DNA from: Balaenoptera acutorostrata
Lineage: Eukaryota; Chordata; Mammalia; Artiodactyla; Balaenopteridae
Length of the DNA stretch: 64,000 bases
Direction: 5' to 3'
Assembly: GCF_949987535.1 (NCBI RefSeq)
Contig: NC_080077.1
Coordinates: forward strand, 33,445,389 to 33,509,388
A model generated the notes under the pieces. It had not been told where the DNA came from and made no database searches. It saw only the letters and a program-made list of their open reading frames with translations. Numbering within the stretch: position 1 is the first letter of the stretch; the number at the start of each line of letters is the position of its first letter. The translations under genes were made by a program, and so were the position numbers. This document shows positions 12,315 through 24,394 of this stretch, piece after piece.

Positions 12315-12929
12315 ATATACATGCGAGGATGTGTCTTTAAATCAAAAGCAAAACTATACATTAAAACTAGTGATTACTCAAATCAAGTTTTAAGGCTCCT
12401 ATCCCACCTTCCTTACTAACTCTGGGTTTGCCCTGGAAGGAACAGTGGAAAACTGTCAGGAAATGGGTCTAAATGTTCCAGAAGTTTTTTGGGAACTATT
12501 TTTCAAGGCAGCAATCTATGCAGAGTCATTCCTTTCTGTAATTTCTTGGTCAAAGCACCAATACCTTTACTGGCCTAAGTTACTTTTGAAAAGAGGATGA
12601 CAAAAATCATTTTTTCACAGCTCCTTTTGCAGTACTATGTATATAGCAGTTATTCAAGAAAGTTTAGTAAAATGAATGCTTGGCTAAATGAATGAATGAT
12701 CTTGTCTAAAAAGATACTTGGAATTTGTTATGATTAGTACAATTTTGTATTCTTGTATATAATTAGACATTTTCATTTTAAAAATAAAATTTTATTTAAA
12801 ATTTTAAAAAATTATACAAAATATTTTTCAAATTATAATATTGATTGCTACAAGTGATTCATTTTCCTTAACTTTAGTCATGGAAAAATTTTTTTTTGGT
12901 CCTTGGGCATCCTCTAAGCATATTATCTA

Positions 12930-13445
12930 CCCAAAATGCTAATATTTAATGATATTTGCATTAGCAAGCCTCCAAAATGGCCCACAATCATCCACATCCC
13001 CTGGTATTCACATCCTTGGGTTTTCTTCTCTTACAATGAATCCAGGCTGGCCCTGTATCACCAACAGAGCTCAGAAGTGACAGTGTATAACTCTCAAGGT
13101 TGTCTGATCTCTTGGATCACTCACTCTGGGGGAAGCTAGCCACATATTATGAGGACACCAAAGCAGCCCTGTGGAGAGGCCCATATGGAGAGGAACTAAA
13201 GTACTTGACCAACTTGTCACACCTGTGAGGGAGCCACCTTGGAAGTAGGTCCTCAAGCCACAGTCAAGCCTTCAGATGACTGTTGCCCCAATCTGACTCC
13301 AGTTACAAAAGAGCTCTAAGTGAGATCTAACCAACAGTGCCTTTCTTGAATTACTGACCTAGAATTTGTGAGCATAATAAATCATTATTTTATGCCATTA
13401 ACTTTTGTGGTAATCTGTTATACTGTCATAGTAACTGGAACAATA
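12930..13445. repeat. MaLR/MLT-type solo LTR, old
   Basis: Carries features of this LTR group: 'ctcactctgggggaagct', 'aagccttcagatgactg' and an end of the type 'agcataataaatcatta ... ctgttatactgtcatagtaa'. The subfamily is uncertain. Confidence 0.5.
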
Positions 13446-14100
13446 TTTAAATGTATACATATTCAGCAAATTTATAGATTTAATTCTCACTTTTAAGAGT
13501 ATAGAAAATCAATAGAAATTCCAAGATCAAGCATGCACTTTAATCTTTCAACAATCTTCTATCAAATTTCTCTTCTTAGAAAAGTTTCTATAGGAAATGT
13601 ATTCAATTCTGGACCATTTAAGTTCCAGGATGGGCTTTTCTAACCTTTAACTGCTTTGGTGGACTTATGTCTTATCCCTCTCTGAAGACATGCCCCTTTC
13701 TCCATCAATATCTATTGGCGCCCTTGGGTTTGATGAACTACATCTACTGAGTGAATGAATAAACGGATTAGTGGATAATGGGTGATAATATATAAACCAA
13801 TGAGCAGATTTGGGTTCCTAATATGTGTCAGGTACTGTGTTAAATGTTTCACATATTATGTTCCCTGTTTCCACTTCCATTACCCTTTTGTATATGTGCA
13901 GTCATTTTTGCAGGATTTCACATGCACTTTACCTTTCTAATAATCCAATGTATTCAGGGAACAAAAAGGACTCTCATGGACAAAGGGAGTTTGTTAGAAT
14001 TTAGAATCTCCCTGACATGATTTTCTTTTTAAGGATGTAATCAGCTTTTGGTTTGTGGAAAGAAAATCTGAGAACTACCCATTAACCAATAGCTTCCACT
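13446..14100. other. intergenic DNA with weak L2/MIR traces
   Basis: Short MIR-like reverse segment near 13815-13870; otherwise nothing recognisable. Confidence 0.4.
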
Positions 14101-14790
14101 TCCCCAAGAGACACAGGCTCCTTCTCTCAAAGAGCTTCATGCTTATGAGGAGACTGACAATCAACAACCAAAAGGAAAATTAGTACCAAGCAATGACTTC
14201 CATGCAGAGATGCAAAAGAAGAGAGATGGCTGCGTTAGAGGACGGATAGCCTGAGATCTGAAAAAAAATGTTGGCATTAGTGACAAAAAGCATGGATCTC
14301 TTTAAACTGATATCTCGAGACAAAGGTGGATATAATTAGGCATGCTGAAAGCAACAAGTTTTAGCCTCAGTGGTTTCTCAATGAAATCTAAAGCGGTCAA
14401 CGGTGTATTCAACATTGAGAATACAAGAAAATTAAAGATTGTATAAAATGGATTAATGTACTGTTGAAAATTCTTTCCGAGAAAAAAAGAGGAAAAGAAA
14501 ACATTACAGGCAGAAGGAGCACAGCATTAAGGCCACAAGGTAGGAAAGAGCTTGGCATATTGGGGACAAAATGAAGACCAACAGGAAAGAGAAGAGTGCA
14601 CAAGGATGGTGTGAGGTCAGAGAGGTAGACTGGCCCAGTCAGGGAGGCCTTTGTGCAACAGAATAAGAAATCAGAATCTTTTTTCTAAAAACAATGAAAA
14701 GTCAATGAGGACTTTTAAGCCAATGACATATTTCTAAAATATCCTTCTGGCTGCTCTGTGGTAAATGGGATACTCTGCGGGGGTGGGCAA
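14101..14790 (+). repeat. L2 LINE 3' region, interrupted
   Basis: L2-like sequence before ('agcttcatgcttatgagg') and after ('aggcagaaggagcacagcat', 'tggctgctctgtggtaaat') the copy of the 220-bp duplicated unit, which seems to have inserted into it. Confidence 0.5.
14262..14480. repeat. unclassified direct duplication, copy 1
   Basis: Aligns end to end with 15088-15310, at roughly 85-90% identity by eye. Shared strings include 'gatatctcgagac', 'attaggcatgctga' and 'tggtttctcaatgaaa'. The copy interrupts L2-like sequence. I do not recognise it as a known repeat family. Confidence 0.8.
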
Positions 14791-15087
14791 AAATCAAAGC
14801 AGGGGTTGTTAGGAGACTTGTACAGCAGGATCAGGAGGGATGATGGTGGCTTGACCGTGGAGGCTGTAACACGGAGGAAAAGAAGTTGATCTATGCAAGG
14901 CATGCTTTGGAAGAAGATTCTGAGGAACTAGCTGATGGATTGCATGTGGGGGTCTATTGCTGCCTGCCAAACCTCAGCTGTTTTGGCACTGTCACCTTTC
15001 TGGCCTCTACAGCACTGTTTGTACAATCATTTAAAGCTTCACTGACCTTTCCCTTATTATTTTATAAAATAAAAATTGGAAAAAATG

Positions 15088-15310
15088 AAAAATGTTGGTA
15101 TTAGTGATAAAAAGCATGCATCTCTTTAATGTGATATCTCGAGACCAAATGGATATCATTAGGCATGCTGACAGCAACAAGTTTTACTCTCAACTGGTTT
15201 CTCAATGAAACCTAAAGCAGTCAACAGTGTATTCAACGTTGAGGAATACAAAAAAAATTAAAGATTGTATGAAGTGGATTAATGTATTGTTGAAAATTGT
15301 TTCCAAAAGA
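15088..15310. repeat. unclassified direct duplication, copy 2
   Basis: Second copy, same orientation, about 820 bp downstream of the first. Differences are mostly substitutions with a few single-base indels, so the duplication is not recent. Confidence 0.8.
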
Positions 15311-15469
15311 AAAGGTACACTTGTACTTTTTTGACCTCTCTATCATGTTTAAGTCTTTTGCTCAATATTTGTACATTCTTGATAGCATTCATGTTTTCAT
15401 GCTTTCAAATGAATATAGCCCTTTAGTAAATATCACATCCTAGTAAAAGACTATATATATTGAGTGTTA

Positions 15470-15800
15470 CCCAAATACATTTATTCATGTATTAAAACAT
15501 ACTGAGTTTCTGCCTTGTCCTGGGCACTTTTCTATGTACTTCAGTTATAGAAATGAATAAATGAGGTCAAACACAGTCCTTGCCTTCATGGGGCTTATAA
15601 TCTATAGGATATAAAAATAAGTAAACAGGCAATTACAATGGAAAGCAACAAGAGCCGTGATGGGCAATGTTCAGGTTGCCGTAGGAACACAGGTAGAAGC
15701 ACAAACTAAGAAGGTGGGCAACTTGGGGTAGGAGACAGTATTGGAAAATCCCCCTAGAGGAGGTGACCTCCAGGCTGAAACCCCAGTTCTCATCAGTAAG
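15470..15800 (+). repeat. L2 LINE 3' region
   Basis: 'cttgtcctgggcacttttct', 'gtccttgccttcatggggct' and 'taagtaaacaggcaat' follow the L2 consensus order. Confidence 0.65.
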
Positions 15801-18230
15801 AACTGGTCACCTCCTTAAGAATGAGTCCAGCCATTCATTCAGCAGCCACAACTCAATGTAGCATCTTTTCTTCCCCTAACATGGCACATGCAGGAAATCA
15901 TGTTAGACACTTCTAACATAGTAAAGAGACAAAAACTGTATTTATTTTTAAAAACAGGCCCTGGAAAGAAAGTCAATTGTCAAGGCCAAAGATGGAGGTG
16001 CAGATGAAGCAAACTGGTATAAGAAATTCATGGCTTTTAGCCAAGACAGAGAAATCTCTGCTATATTGAAAAGTGGTATATTGGGGTTCACAATGGCTCT
16101 GCTCTACAAGGCAACTGAGTTCCCTGTTGAGCTCTACATGGAAACACATAAAAGCAGACTGTAAAACAGATTCAGAAAGTACCAGAAACAGTAAAATGTA
16201 CTTATCAAGTGAGAGAGATAAATCACTATGTGTCTGAAAAGGTACATAGATGTTCACTTGTGGGTTTGTTTTAGTTTTGTGGGAAAATAGTATATTATGG
16301 TAGAATTTGCAAATTTTGACATTCACAGAGGGCTCAGGCTCTCCTCCTTGGAACCAAAAGGCCTTTATCCCCTTCAACTGGACATGCTATTTTCTCTAAA
16401 GAAAGACTTATTGAAACCCAGCATTTGCATCTTCGGTCTCTCTTCCATCTTCTGAGTGAATCTACGTACTTTTGCATTGTTTGTCATCTCCAAGTTCCCC
16501 TTCCCTGCATATGATATGATATTACTAGAGTTGAGAAGCCAGAGGGACTGACTTTCAAATATTTCAAATGTTATTTACACAACTAATTTAGTTTGCCTAT
16601 GTAATAATGTACACACCCAGCAGGATCTGCTCTGTAAATGACTCCCCAGTTCACGTTGGATCTCACTTAAAAGCTGCCCTTATTACTAGCTTATTAGTCA
16701 GAAAGTGAAGAGCTTATGATAGATTTTATTATGCTCACAGGAGCCTTCCTTCTGGGGAGTTAGAACCCATCTGCAAAGTAAGAAAAAGGGAGTGTACTTA
16801 CCCGGGGTCAAGAGCAAATCTGGAGGAAGTGAAGGTTTCTAATGTCCTTGCTTGTTTCCATAGCGTTAAGTTTAAATTTTAGGTCCGTGGATTAAATACT
16901 ACAAAGATTATCATCCTTTCTGGTCTCCATATCCATAAAAGCTCTCACTATGCATTCTATTCCTCTTCTTTACCTCTCTTTACAACTAAACATTGAATAT
17001 TTAGAAAATGTCTCTCTTTATATAGTAGTTACTTCCTAAGCTATTATATGAATGTAGTTATTGAATAGGCTCTTATATGAGTCCTGTATGAATGGGATGT
17101 TAGGATTTGATCCTCCAGAGAAAGGCATGGGGAAAAAAATGTTACACTAAGAACTTTGATAACGCTGAAAAATATTTGATACAATGAAAACAACAGAACT
17201 GAGATTTTTTTAATGTATTTTCCTCGTAAATCATTTTGTTGATGACTTTAAATGCTTATAAAGCAACTTGAAGCTTATTTTGACTTTTTAAAGTGCCAAA
17301 GTTTATATAAATCTGTCTCTGTCTTACCTGATATTAGAAGTGCCAGAAAGCTCTTAACAGCGATCTCAGCCACAGAGTATCAGTTTACCGACATGCTGTG
17401 TAAGAAAAAACCAAAAAAACCAAATAAACAAAAAGCTAGTAATGCATACAAACAGGCATTACTGCGTGTTTTTCTTAAAATAATATTTTAGTCATTGTTG
17501 CTGTTGATCTTAATTTCCTTTAGGTGAGTGAGAAAAATGGCCAGCAAATAATACATTCCCTCCACAGCCTCTCCTTGTGCTCTGGCTGTATCTGTGGGCC
17601 TAGAGCATTTGTAGTCTGCAGAACTATTGCTCCTGTTTGATTGAGATTTGTTCTTAAACACCCATAGCCTGATCTCTTAAAAAGCTGGTGCTTATCTGCA
17701 GATCTTGCTAGTTGCTGTACAAGCAGTATCCCATGTCTTCGTTAAATTACAGTTAGGTCATTTTCTTTCCTTTTCTTTTTTTTTTATTGTAGTGCAGTTT
17801 GTAAAAATGAAAGAATTTGGCACTGTTTTGTGTCTACCAAAGCACCTCAGATTATTTCTCGAATGTTTTTGGTTGGATAAAATCTCAAATGTATCTTGCC
17901 AAGTGCCCTTTTCTCCATGACTTCCAAATCCATGCAAATTTCAGGGAAAATTTAATCCGTATGTTTCTGATTCATTCACTCTTAACTCATCATATTGTTG
18001 TTTTCAAAAAACAATTTTATGTCCAAGAAACTCTAGGGGCATTTTTTTTATATATATAATCTGTTTTTAGTCAAATTTCTCCCCAGTTGGAGCATGGAAG
18101 TTGTGTATTTTCAAGTATTAAGTATTGAACTTGAACTTCCCTCCACCCCCATTTTAACTTCAAATTATTCTTGTAAGAGGTAAGTTGCAATCAGAATATG
18201 GAGAATGTGAAATGACTGCACATTTCTGCC
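15801..18230. other. unique intergenic DNA
   Basis: No recognisable gene or repeat. A 134-codon open frame on the minus strand (15973-16377) has no coding hallmarks. Confidence 0.4.
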
Positions 18231-18239
18231 AGCAGCTGC

Positions 18240-18420
18240 CTTGCCAGAACCGAGGCTGACTCAATCAGCCAGAGCCTGCTGAACAAAGCCAAGTTCACCC
18301 CTTAAGTCTCAGGCGAACTTCCCTCTGCTGAGTCACCCCTTAAAGAGTTGCACTTGTGGATCTGAACCTGCCATTTTGTAAAAAGTGCGAGCTTAGGCAC
18401 GTCTGAACCCTTTTGGAACA
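18240..18420. promoter_or_regulatory. candidate enhancer with AP-1/MARE motifs
   Basis: GGCTGACTCAATCAGCC (18254-18270) is a near-perfect palindrome built on an AP-1/Maf half site, and TGCTGAGTCAC (18326-18336) is a second AP-1/MARE-type site 55 bp away. An SRY/SOX-like GAACAATGG follows at 18416. The block is GC-richer than its surroundings. It lies about 5 kb upstream of TMEM244. Function is inferred from motifs only. Confidence 0.35.
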
Positions 18421-18424
18421 ATGG

Positions 18425-19285
18425 AGTATCACACTTGGTAACCATTATCTCTGGAAGGGGGAAAAAGTCTTTCTATAAATCATGTACTCTGCATCTACCA
18501 CAGTATTGTTTGTTTACTTTTTTACACACCGTTTTAGGGTCATCAAATCACACTACAGAGGACTTTAGGTTTCATGCAAAAATACCAAAATGCTGAACAC
18601 ATTAACAAGTAAATAACAAATACATGTTTATGCATTGGCTTCTAGTTGAAGCAATCTGGTTGGCATTTTCTCAAGGGAGTTATTTAAATTTTAAATGGAA
18701 CAACATCTCATTTAGATTTCTGCAAATATGCTAGGGCACAGAAGTAATTTATATGTACATGAAACTCTTCACTGAAGCACCTGGGTACTTGACAATAATT
18801 AAAATACAAAGTAGACTTATTAACTTTTCCTTTTAACTTTCTACCTTTTTGCTTCTTCGGGGAGAGTGAAAGGAAATTTCTAGAGTAGTCTGTCAAGTAC
18901 CTGGAGGTCCTTTTTCCTACCACCACATAATGCCTGATGGCAATTTGCTCCTACATCTCTTTCTGTTGCATCCTTCAAAAGCCCTGCTCTGATCTTCCCT
19001 TATACACTCATTGTCTATTTTCAGAATCAGTGTTTTTATTTCTTAAGCTATCAGTCCCTTTTCCCCAACTGCCAGAGACTGAACATTTATTTCACTTTAA
19101 TGTCAGCAATATAATTAAGGAAACAGATGATAGAGGGTATAAAAATGATGGAAAGTGCTATAAATCAGAAATTTCCACAACATAGTTTCAACAGTGACCT
19201 GGGTATGGATAATTCCCATACTTATATTGTTGGCCTCAGACCTCCACCCTTACCTCCATCATCATTCATTGTCTATCCTCATAGA
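18425..19285. other. unique intergenic DNA
   Basis: Nothing recognisable. Confidence 0.4.
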
Positions 19286-19289
19286 CTTA

Positions 19290-19450
19290 CATAAGTGGTT
19301 CTCAAAGTGCAGTACCCAGAAACACAAACACTGGGTTCATCCCCAACCTGTGGAATCAGAAACTCTGGGAGTGGGTCCCGGCAATCTGTGTTTTATTAGC
19401 AAGACTTCCATGTGATTCTGATGCTTGTTGAAGTTTGAACTGGCCCTGAA
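19290..19450. mobile_element. MER5A-type hAT element
   Basis: Starts 'gtggttctcaaagtgcagt' and contains 'aatcagaaactctgggagtg' and 'caatctgtgttttattagc', in the order of the MER5A consensus. Confidence 0.75.
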
Positions 19451-19479
19451 ACTTAAGGTGTTGAATCCAACAGTTTGCT

Positions 19480-20010
19480 TCTCATTTCCTATTTCCTTAA
19501 CCTCCCCATTTTTATCAATAGTATCACCTTAATTTGTTGCCATCAAAATCTTGAAGTCATTTTTACTTTTTCATTTTGCCTTCTTTTCTAGCCCTCTATC
19601 ATGAAGATGGCCCACTTCTGTACCCAAGGTGTTTTTAAAAATCTATTCCTTCTCACTTATTCTAGGCCCACAAAAATCAAATCCCAAGCCTTCTCCAACA
19701 AGCTAACCAACATCCTCTCTGTGGTCTTTTATTCTATACTGCTATTAAAATAATTTTCCTCATATGATGATTTCATCTGTCACATCACTGCTCAAGAACA
19801 CGGCTATTTTATTTTGAACCAAAATACAATTCTCTTGTCTGTCTTTTGAGGCCTCCACCAATAAGCGGTCCTCCACTACCTTAGTCTCATTCCTCAGTTT
19901 CCAGCAAAGCGGATCTCACTGGCTTGTTCTCACTTCCCTTATGCTTTACATTTCTCTTATCTGGAATGCTCTCCCTCTCTTTCCCACCACTCTCTGTTCT
20001 GTTCATATTG
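19480..20010. repeat. L2-like LINE segment
   Basis: Pyrimidine-rich sequence in the order of L2 3' sequence, including 'ctggaatgctctccctctct'. It is diverged. Confidence 0.5.
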
Positions 20011-21855
20011 GAAATCCAATTTGCATTCTTTGAAACAGGACTCTAACTTTATCATTCGGTATTTATTTTTACTCTGTGATCATTGTATTAAATTTGCCCT
20101 AACTTGTATGTTTCTTTCCCAGGCATTGCTTCAAATTGGTATGATGTATATACAGCTCTTTTCTATAACCTCTTCTTGTTTTTCCACCCTGTACTGCCCA
20201 TGTCAGGCCCAGAACTGTGGCTAACTGGATTAAAAGTAGGTAAAGTGAGATACTAAAACTCAAGTGTCCACATTTGCAGTTATTAGTAGCCCTGGCTTAG
20301 GTTCATGGGAGGGACCATGAAAGTTACCATCTAATAAGGGTTTCAATATTCATAACTAATTGCCCGTGCCAACTGTTTTTGATTCTGTGCCATTACTGTT
20401 TAGATGTACTGTCCCTTATTGTGACTTTATCTTTCAAGACACAATTTATTACTCCATAAATCTGAAACAATGAAATCAGTGTGTACTTATATGTGTAGAC
20501 ATGTATTTTCTCTTCAACATGGACCCAAACCTAAAGGAAACTCCATTAAGGCTATAAACAGAAAAAATTCACCTCAGTTTTGATTGGTATTTCCATGGCT
20601 CCCTGAAATAAAATAGATCCTGTTTGTTCTTAATATTTTTTATGATTTAGTGATATCCTGTAGAGTACTATATTTTAATTTCAAACAGGCAGTGAACAAC
20701 AGATGTGGTAGAAGGCCGTGAAAGGGAGAAATGGGTTAAAAGCAGCAGTCAAAACTAAAAATATACAGCACCGGGCTTCCAAAGCAAAGCCAACTATAAT
20801 AAGAGGAACAGAAAGCATTAGTGGGAACTGGTTTCATTCAACCCTGGCACAAGAGGCAAAGAATTTTACTTTTTTACTTCTTACAGATAATTTGACTTTG
20901 TTAAAGCACACCTTTATCTTCATCATATCATTTAAAATTTTATTTGGAGTTCTATCATCAACACCAATCTTCAGATTCTTATGATTAAATTTGTACATCT
21001 CCACAGTTTGTTAGCTATAGATCCAAAAATCTAAAAAGTTCTGAAAGCTAATTATTTTTCCAACTCTTATGGTGGTAGAAAATTACCTGACCTGAATTAA
21101 TTTGGTGGCAAAACCTTACCTGAACTGACATAAAATTATTTACTCTTTTTATTTATCCCACTTGAAGTGAATATTCATACATTTTGCTGCTCAAACAATG
21201 CATTTGAATACAGAGTGAAGTTCCAGTCCTCTTGGGAGTGTGATGTAATATATTATATGGATACTATTATCTGCCTAAAATTCAAATTTTTCTAAATTTG
21301 GAAACATATCTGGCCCCAGAGACTTAGGATTGGTGATTGCGGACCTGAACTAATTTTCTCTTCTGAATTTCTCCTCTGATTTTCTCAGGAAGAAGTTTTA
21401 AATTATTTACTATTATCTTGAGAATATCTCTTTAATACCTTGGTTTTTTTTTAAAGTCTCTGCTAGGAAGGAAGTAGCTAAATTAGGTTTTAACAAAGAA
21501 GAACTCTGGATACAAGTTATACAAAGGGACTAAAAACACTTTAAAACAAGATCAAATGTCAAGGGGCACAATTTAGAACCCAAGAGTGTAAAGAGTTTTC
21601 CATATTTTATTTCTTAACTTCCATATGGGTGTGCTGAATGAAAAGAAATATACATACACACATGTACATATATACACACACATACATATACACATACAAT
21701 AGGTACACATGCATATTTTATAAATCTAATGGCAAACTTGAAAAACAGAATTAGGGCTATTAAATGTGTGCGTATGTGCGTCTATATAATGCCATATTCT
21801 CACAATAGATCATATCAGTAGTTCAAATAAAAGATATTTATTGTTGCAAATGCAA
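20011..21855. other. unique AT-rich intergenic DNA
   Basis: Only a short ACATAT-rich tract at 21650-21710; otherwise nothing recognisable. Confidence 0.4.
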
Positions 21856-21857
21856 CC

Positions 21858-21893
21858 ACACACACACACAGACACACACACACACACACACTT
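21858..21893. repeat. (CA)n microsatellite, one interruption
   Basis: CA units with a single GACA break. Confidence 0.9.
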
Positions 21894-21894
21894 T

Positions 21895-23290
21895 CCATAC
21901 AGTGTACTCTATTGGTCACTTAATTTTTCTAGTATAGTTGTAAAAAATTAGTACTTTTCAATATTTTATCCAGTGGGATGGTTATAATAAAATTAGTATT
22001 GGCTCCCAATGTATAGTGCTAACCTCCTGAGGGGATAGGTTTGAGGTGGATACTACCGAACTAAATGATTCCGATGGAGTATGAGTTGTACACAAAACAT
22101 TCTAAATGTGTTGGGAGTAGAGCAAGTGAGCACAGGACCTTTGCTCTGCACTGGGTTATGACTCCCTGCCCTCTTTAGGGAGAAAGGCTAGCTGGCTGCT
22201 GTTACAAACAGGGCAAAGCTCTGGATTCAAACAGTGAATCAACATTTACTGAAGGTCCACCATTTGTCAAAATCTGAAGCAGACACTGGGAGCTGTTACA
22301 AAGTTACCAGCAGGCAGAAGAGCCTTTCTCTGCAACAACTCACAATGTAAGTAGAGATGCAGGGCAGTCACATATTAAAGGAATTATCTAAGGCATATTA
22401 ATAAGAGAGCACTGATAGTGTTAGTAATATGCATTATGAGAGTCAAACTTAAAACATTTCCAGTAGAAAAATATCAAGTACTGGGCTTGCTAAAGATACT
22501 CTTTTCACCTCTACCAGAGCCATACTTTTATGTATGGGGATATGTATTGCATAATGTGATCTATACAGAGGTTAAGAAGATACTGTAATGGGAAAAGAAC
22601 TACAGAACACAGCTGAATTCCCATCTACAAGTGAGCGCCAATCAAAAGATGGGGGGATGAAACGTGGTAAATGCAGGACTGGTTCTGGAGCTTTGGGGCA
22701 CAGAGAGACATGGAGTTCCAGTACTGACTGCATCTTGGCAGTTCTTAAAAACATTTCACTGACTTTATAAAAGCCATTATTTTGGAGCATAAAAATCCTT
22801 CTGCTCCCAACAGAAAGTCAGAATTTTTATACTGCTTTGTCATGATGTGAAAGGGAGTAATGATTTCTTTCTCCATCAGTCTCTGATCTTTGCAAATGAA
22901 ACAGAGAGGACAGGTCATGCTTTAACATGGATGGCAGCAGCCTCCTCTGGAGTCAACCTCAGTACTTCCTAAGTGAAAAGCCATGTCTCTAATCTAAGTA
23001 TGAGACAGTAATTACTCTCACAGCCAGGGAGGATTTCAAGTCCCCACCTATTTGCAGCACTGTCTAAAAACAATCGACTCACCTTTCAAACTTGACCAAA
23101 CTACAAATGGTATGAGAACTCAGTCGCCTAATAAAGATGTTCATTTTGGCACTCAGCAGCTTATGCGTGGCTCACAGATGGCTTCTGTCTCATTTTTTGT
23201 GTTATCCAATCATCCTGAACTACTGCATCTCACAGTCTTCAGGAGTAATTGCAAAGCTCACCAAGACAACTGTCTCTTCTTCCAGATGTC
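21895..23290. other. TMEM244 upstream DNA
   Basis: No CpG island and no recognised repeat apart from a weak L2/MIR trace near 22235-22300. Possible promoter-proximal region. Confidence 0.4.
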
Positions 23291-23295
23291 GTCGA

Positions 23296-23302
23296 TATAA
23301 GG
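23296..23302 (+). promoter_or_regulatory. possible TATA-like box of TMEM244
   Basis: TATAAGG lies 40 bp upstream of the TMEM244 start codon in a region with no CpG island. A start site about 30 bp downstream would leave a 5' UTR of only 10-20 nt, which is short, so this is a weak candidate. Confidence 0.25.
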
Positions 23303-23341
23303 AGTGTGGCTTTCACCACCTCTTTGACATAGAATGTGTAC

Positions 23342-23374
23342 ATGGCTCTCCAGGTCAGAGTGGCACCCAGCAAG
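23342..23374 (+). CDS. TMEM244: TMEM244 exon 1, coding part
   Basis: Eleven codons from ATG ([11 protein letters not shown]), ending in AAG directly before the donor GTAAAG at 23375. The exact match to the human N-terminus fixes the start. The initiation context has G at +4 but T at -3, so it is only moderate. The exon ends in phase 0. The 5' UTR boundary cannot be read from the sequence. Confidence 0.9.
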
Positions 23375-24351
23375 GTAAAGAGAAATGACTTCTTTGCATT
23401 GCCTTTGAGTTACTGCTTAGCACTGGTATAAGCAAATATGTTCTATAAATGGCCTCTCTGTCTGTAGGCAACTTGTTTCACTTTTGGCTGGGTACCATGC
23501 AGAAAACATTCTGCAGTACTGCTCGCATTGTGTGGTAATGGTGGCAATATAGAGGCACCCGTGCCCAAGAAAAGATTCAAAAACATTTAAATAGGGGCTG
23601 TTTCGGAGGTACCATTTTACTCACAGGCAAACTTTCTAGTATTAACACCTGCACTTCTGCTATCATTTTCTGAAATCATGACAGTTTGTCCTCAGTCTTT
23701 TTTTGGCAGGGGGTGGCTTTTACTTTTCCAACTTCTAAAGGATGTACAAGATTTTAAAGGCAAAATATTGAAACATTTTAAGCTGTAGGTTTGTTAGTTT
23801 CTTTTTCCCTTGAGGCTGGTATTAATAGTTGTGTTTTATTTCAGTATAAAAATGCCCCTTTAAAAAAAAATCAAAGCACCTAAAACAAGGAAATATGCAA
23901 AGCCTCAAAACAGCTGTGTAAATTCACACAGGCTTTGGGCCTATAAACATTCAGCCTTAAGGGAATGACACTCTGGAAAGTCTGATTTTTACTTAAAAAT
24001 TGAATTATGATTATGAATTAGTGCTACATTCATTTTAGTAAAATATCAGCGCTGTGTGTATTTCCTTAAGCTTTTTCTGCTTACTGCCATCATCACAACA
24101 TAGATCATCAGTAAGAAATGTTAAGTGTGGCAACAGCTAGGAAAAATTTTCTACGTCAGTAAAAACAATATTTTAGGCAAAGTATTTTTTAAAAACTTAT
24201 TTTTAAGAGGATTTTAAACTGTTCATAATTTATGCATAGTTTTGGATTTGAACTAGCAATAATAACTTTGCTGTAGAGATAAAAATTAAGACAATATCCT
24301 TTCCCTTAAGTAGCTTACATAAAGAATGAAGACTCTACATTTAGTCTGGGC

Positions 24352-24394
<43 letters not shown>

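Noticed and set aside
15973..16377. 134-codon open frame on the minus strand
   Set aside because: No recognisable domain, no splice or promoter context, composition like the surrounding AT-rich DNA.
23137..23388. 83-codon open frame overlapping TMEM244 exon 1 in another frame
   Set aside because: The homologous frame starts at 23342 and splices at 23375. The longer frame runs through the donor and matches nothing.
21858..24391. Regularly repeated short units that could suggest an array
   Set aside because: They are CA microsatellites with no spacers. No CRISPR-like structure exists in the window.
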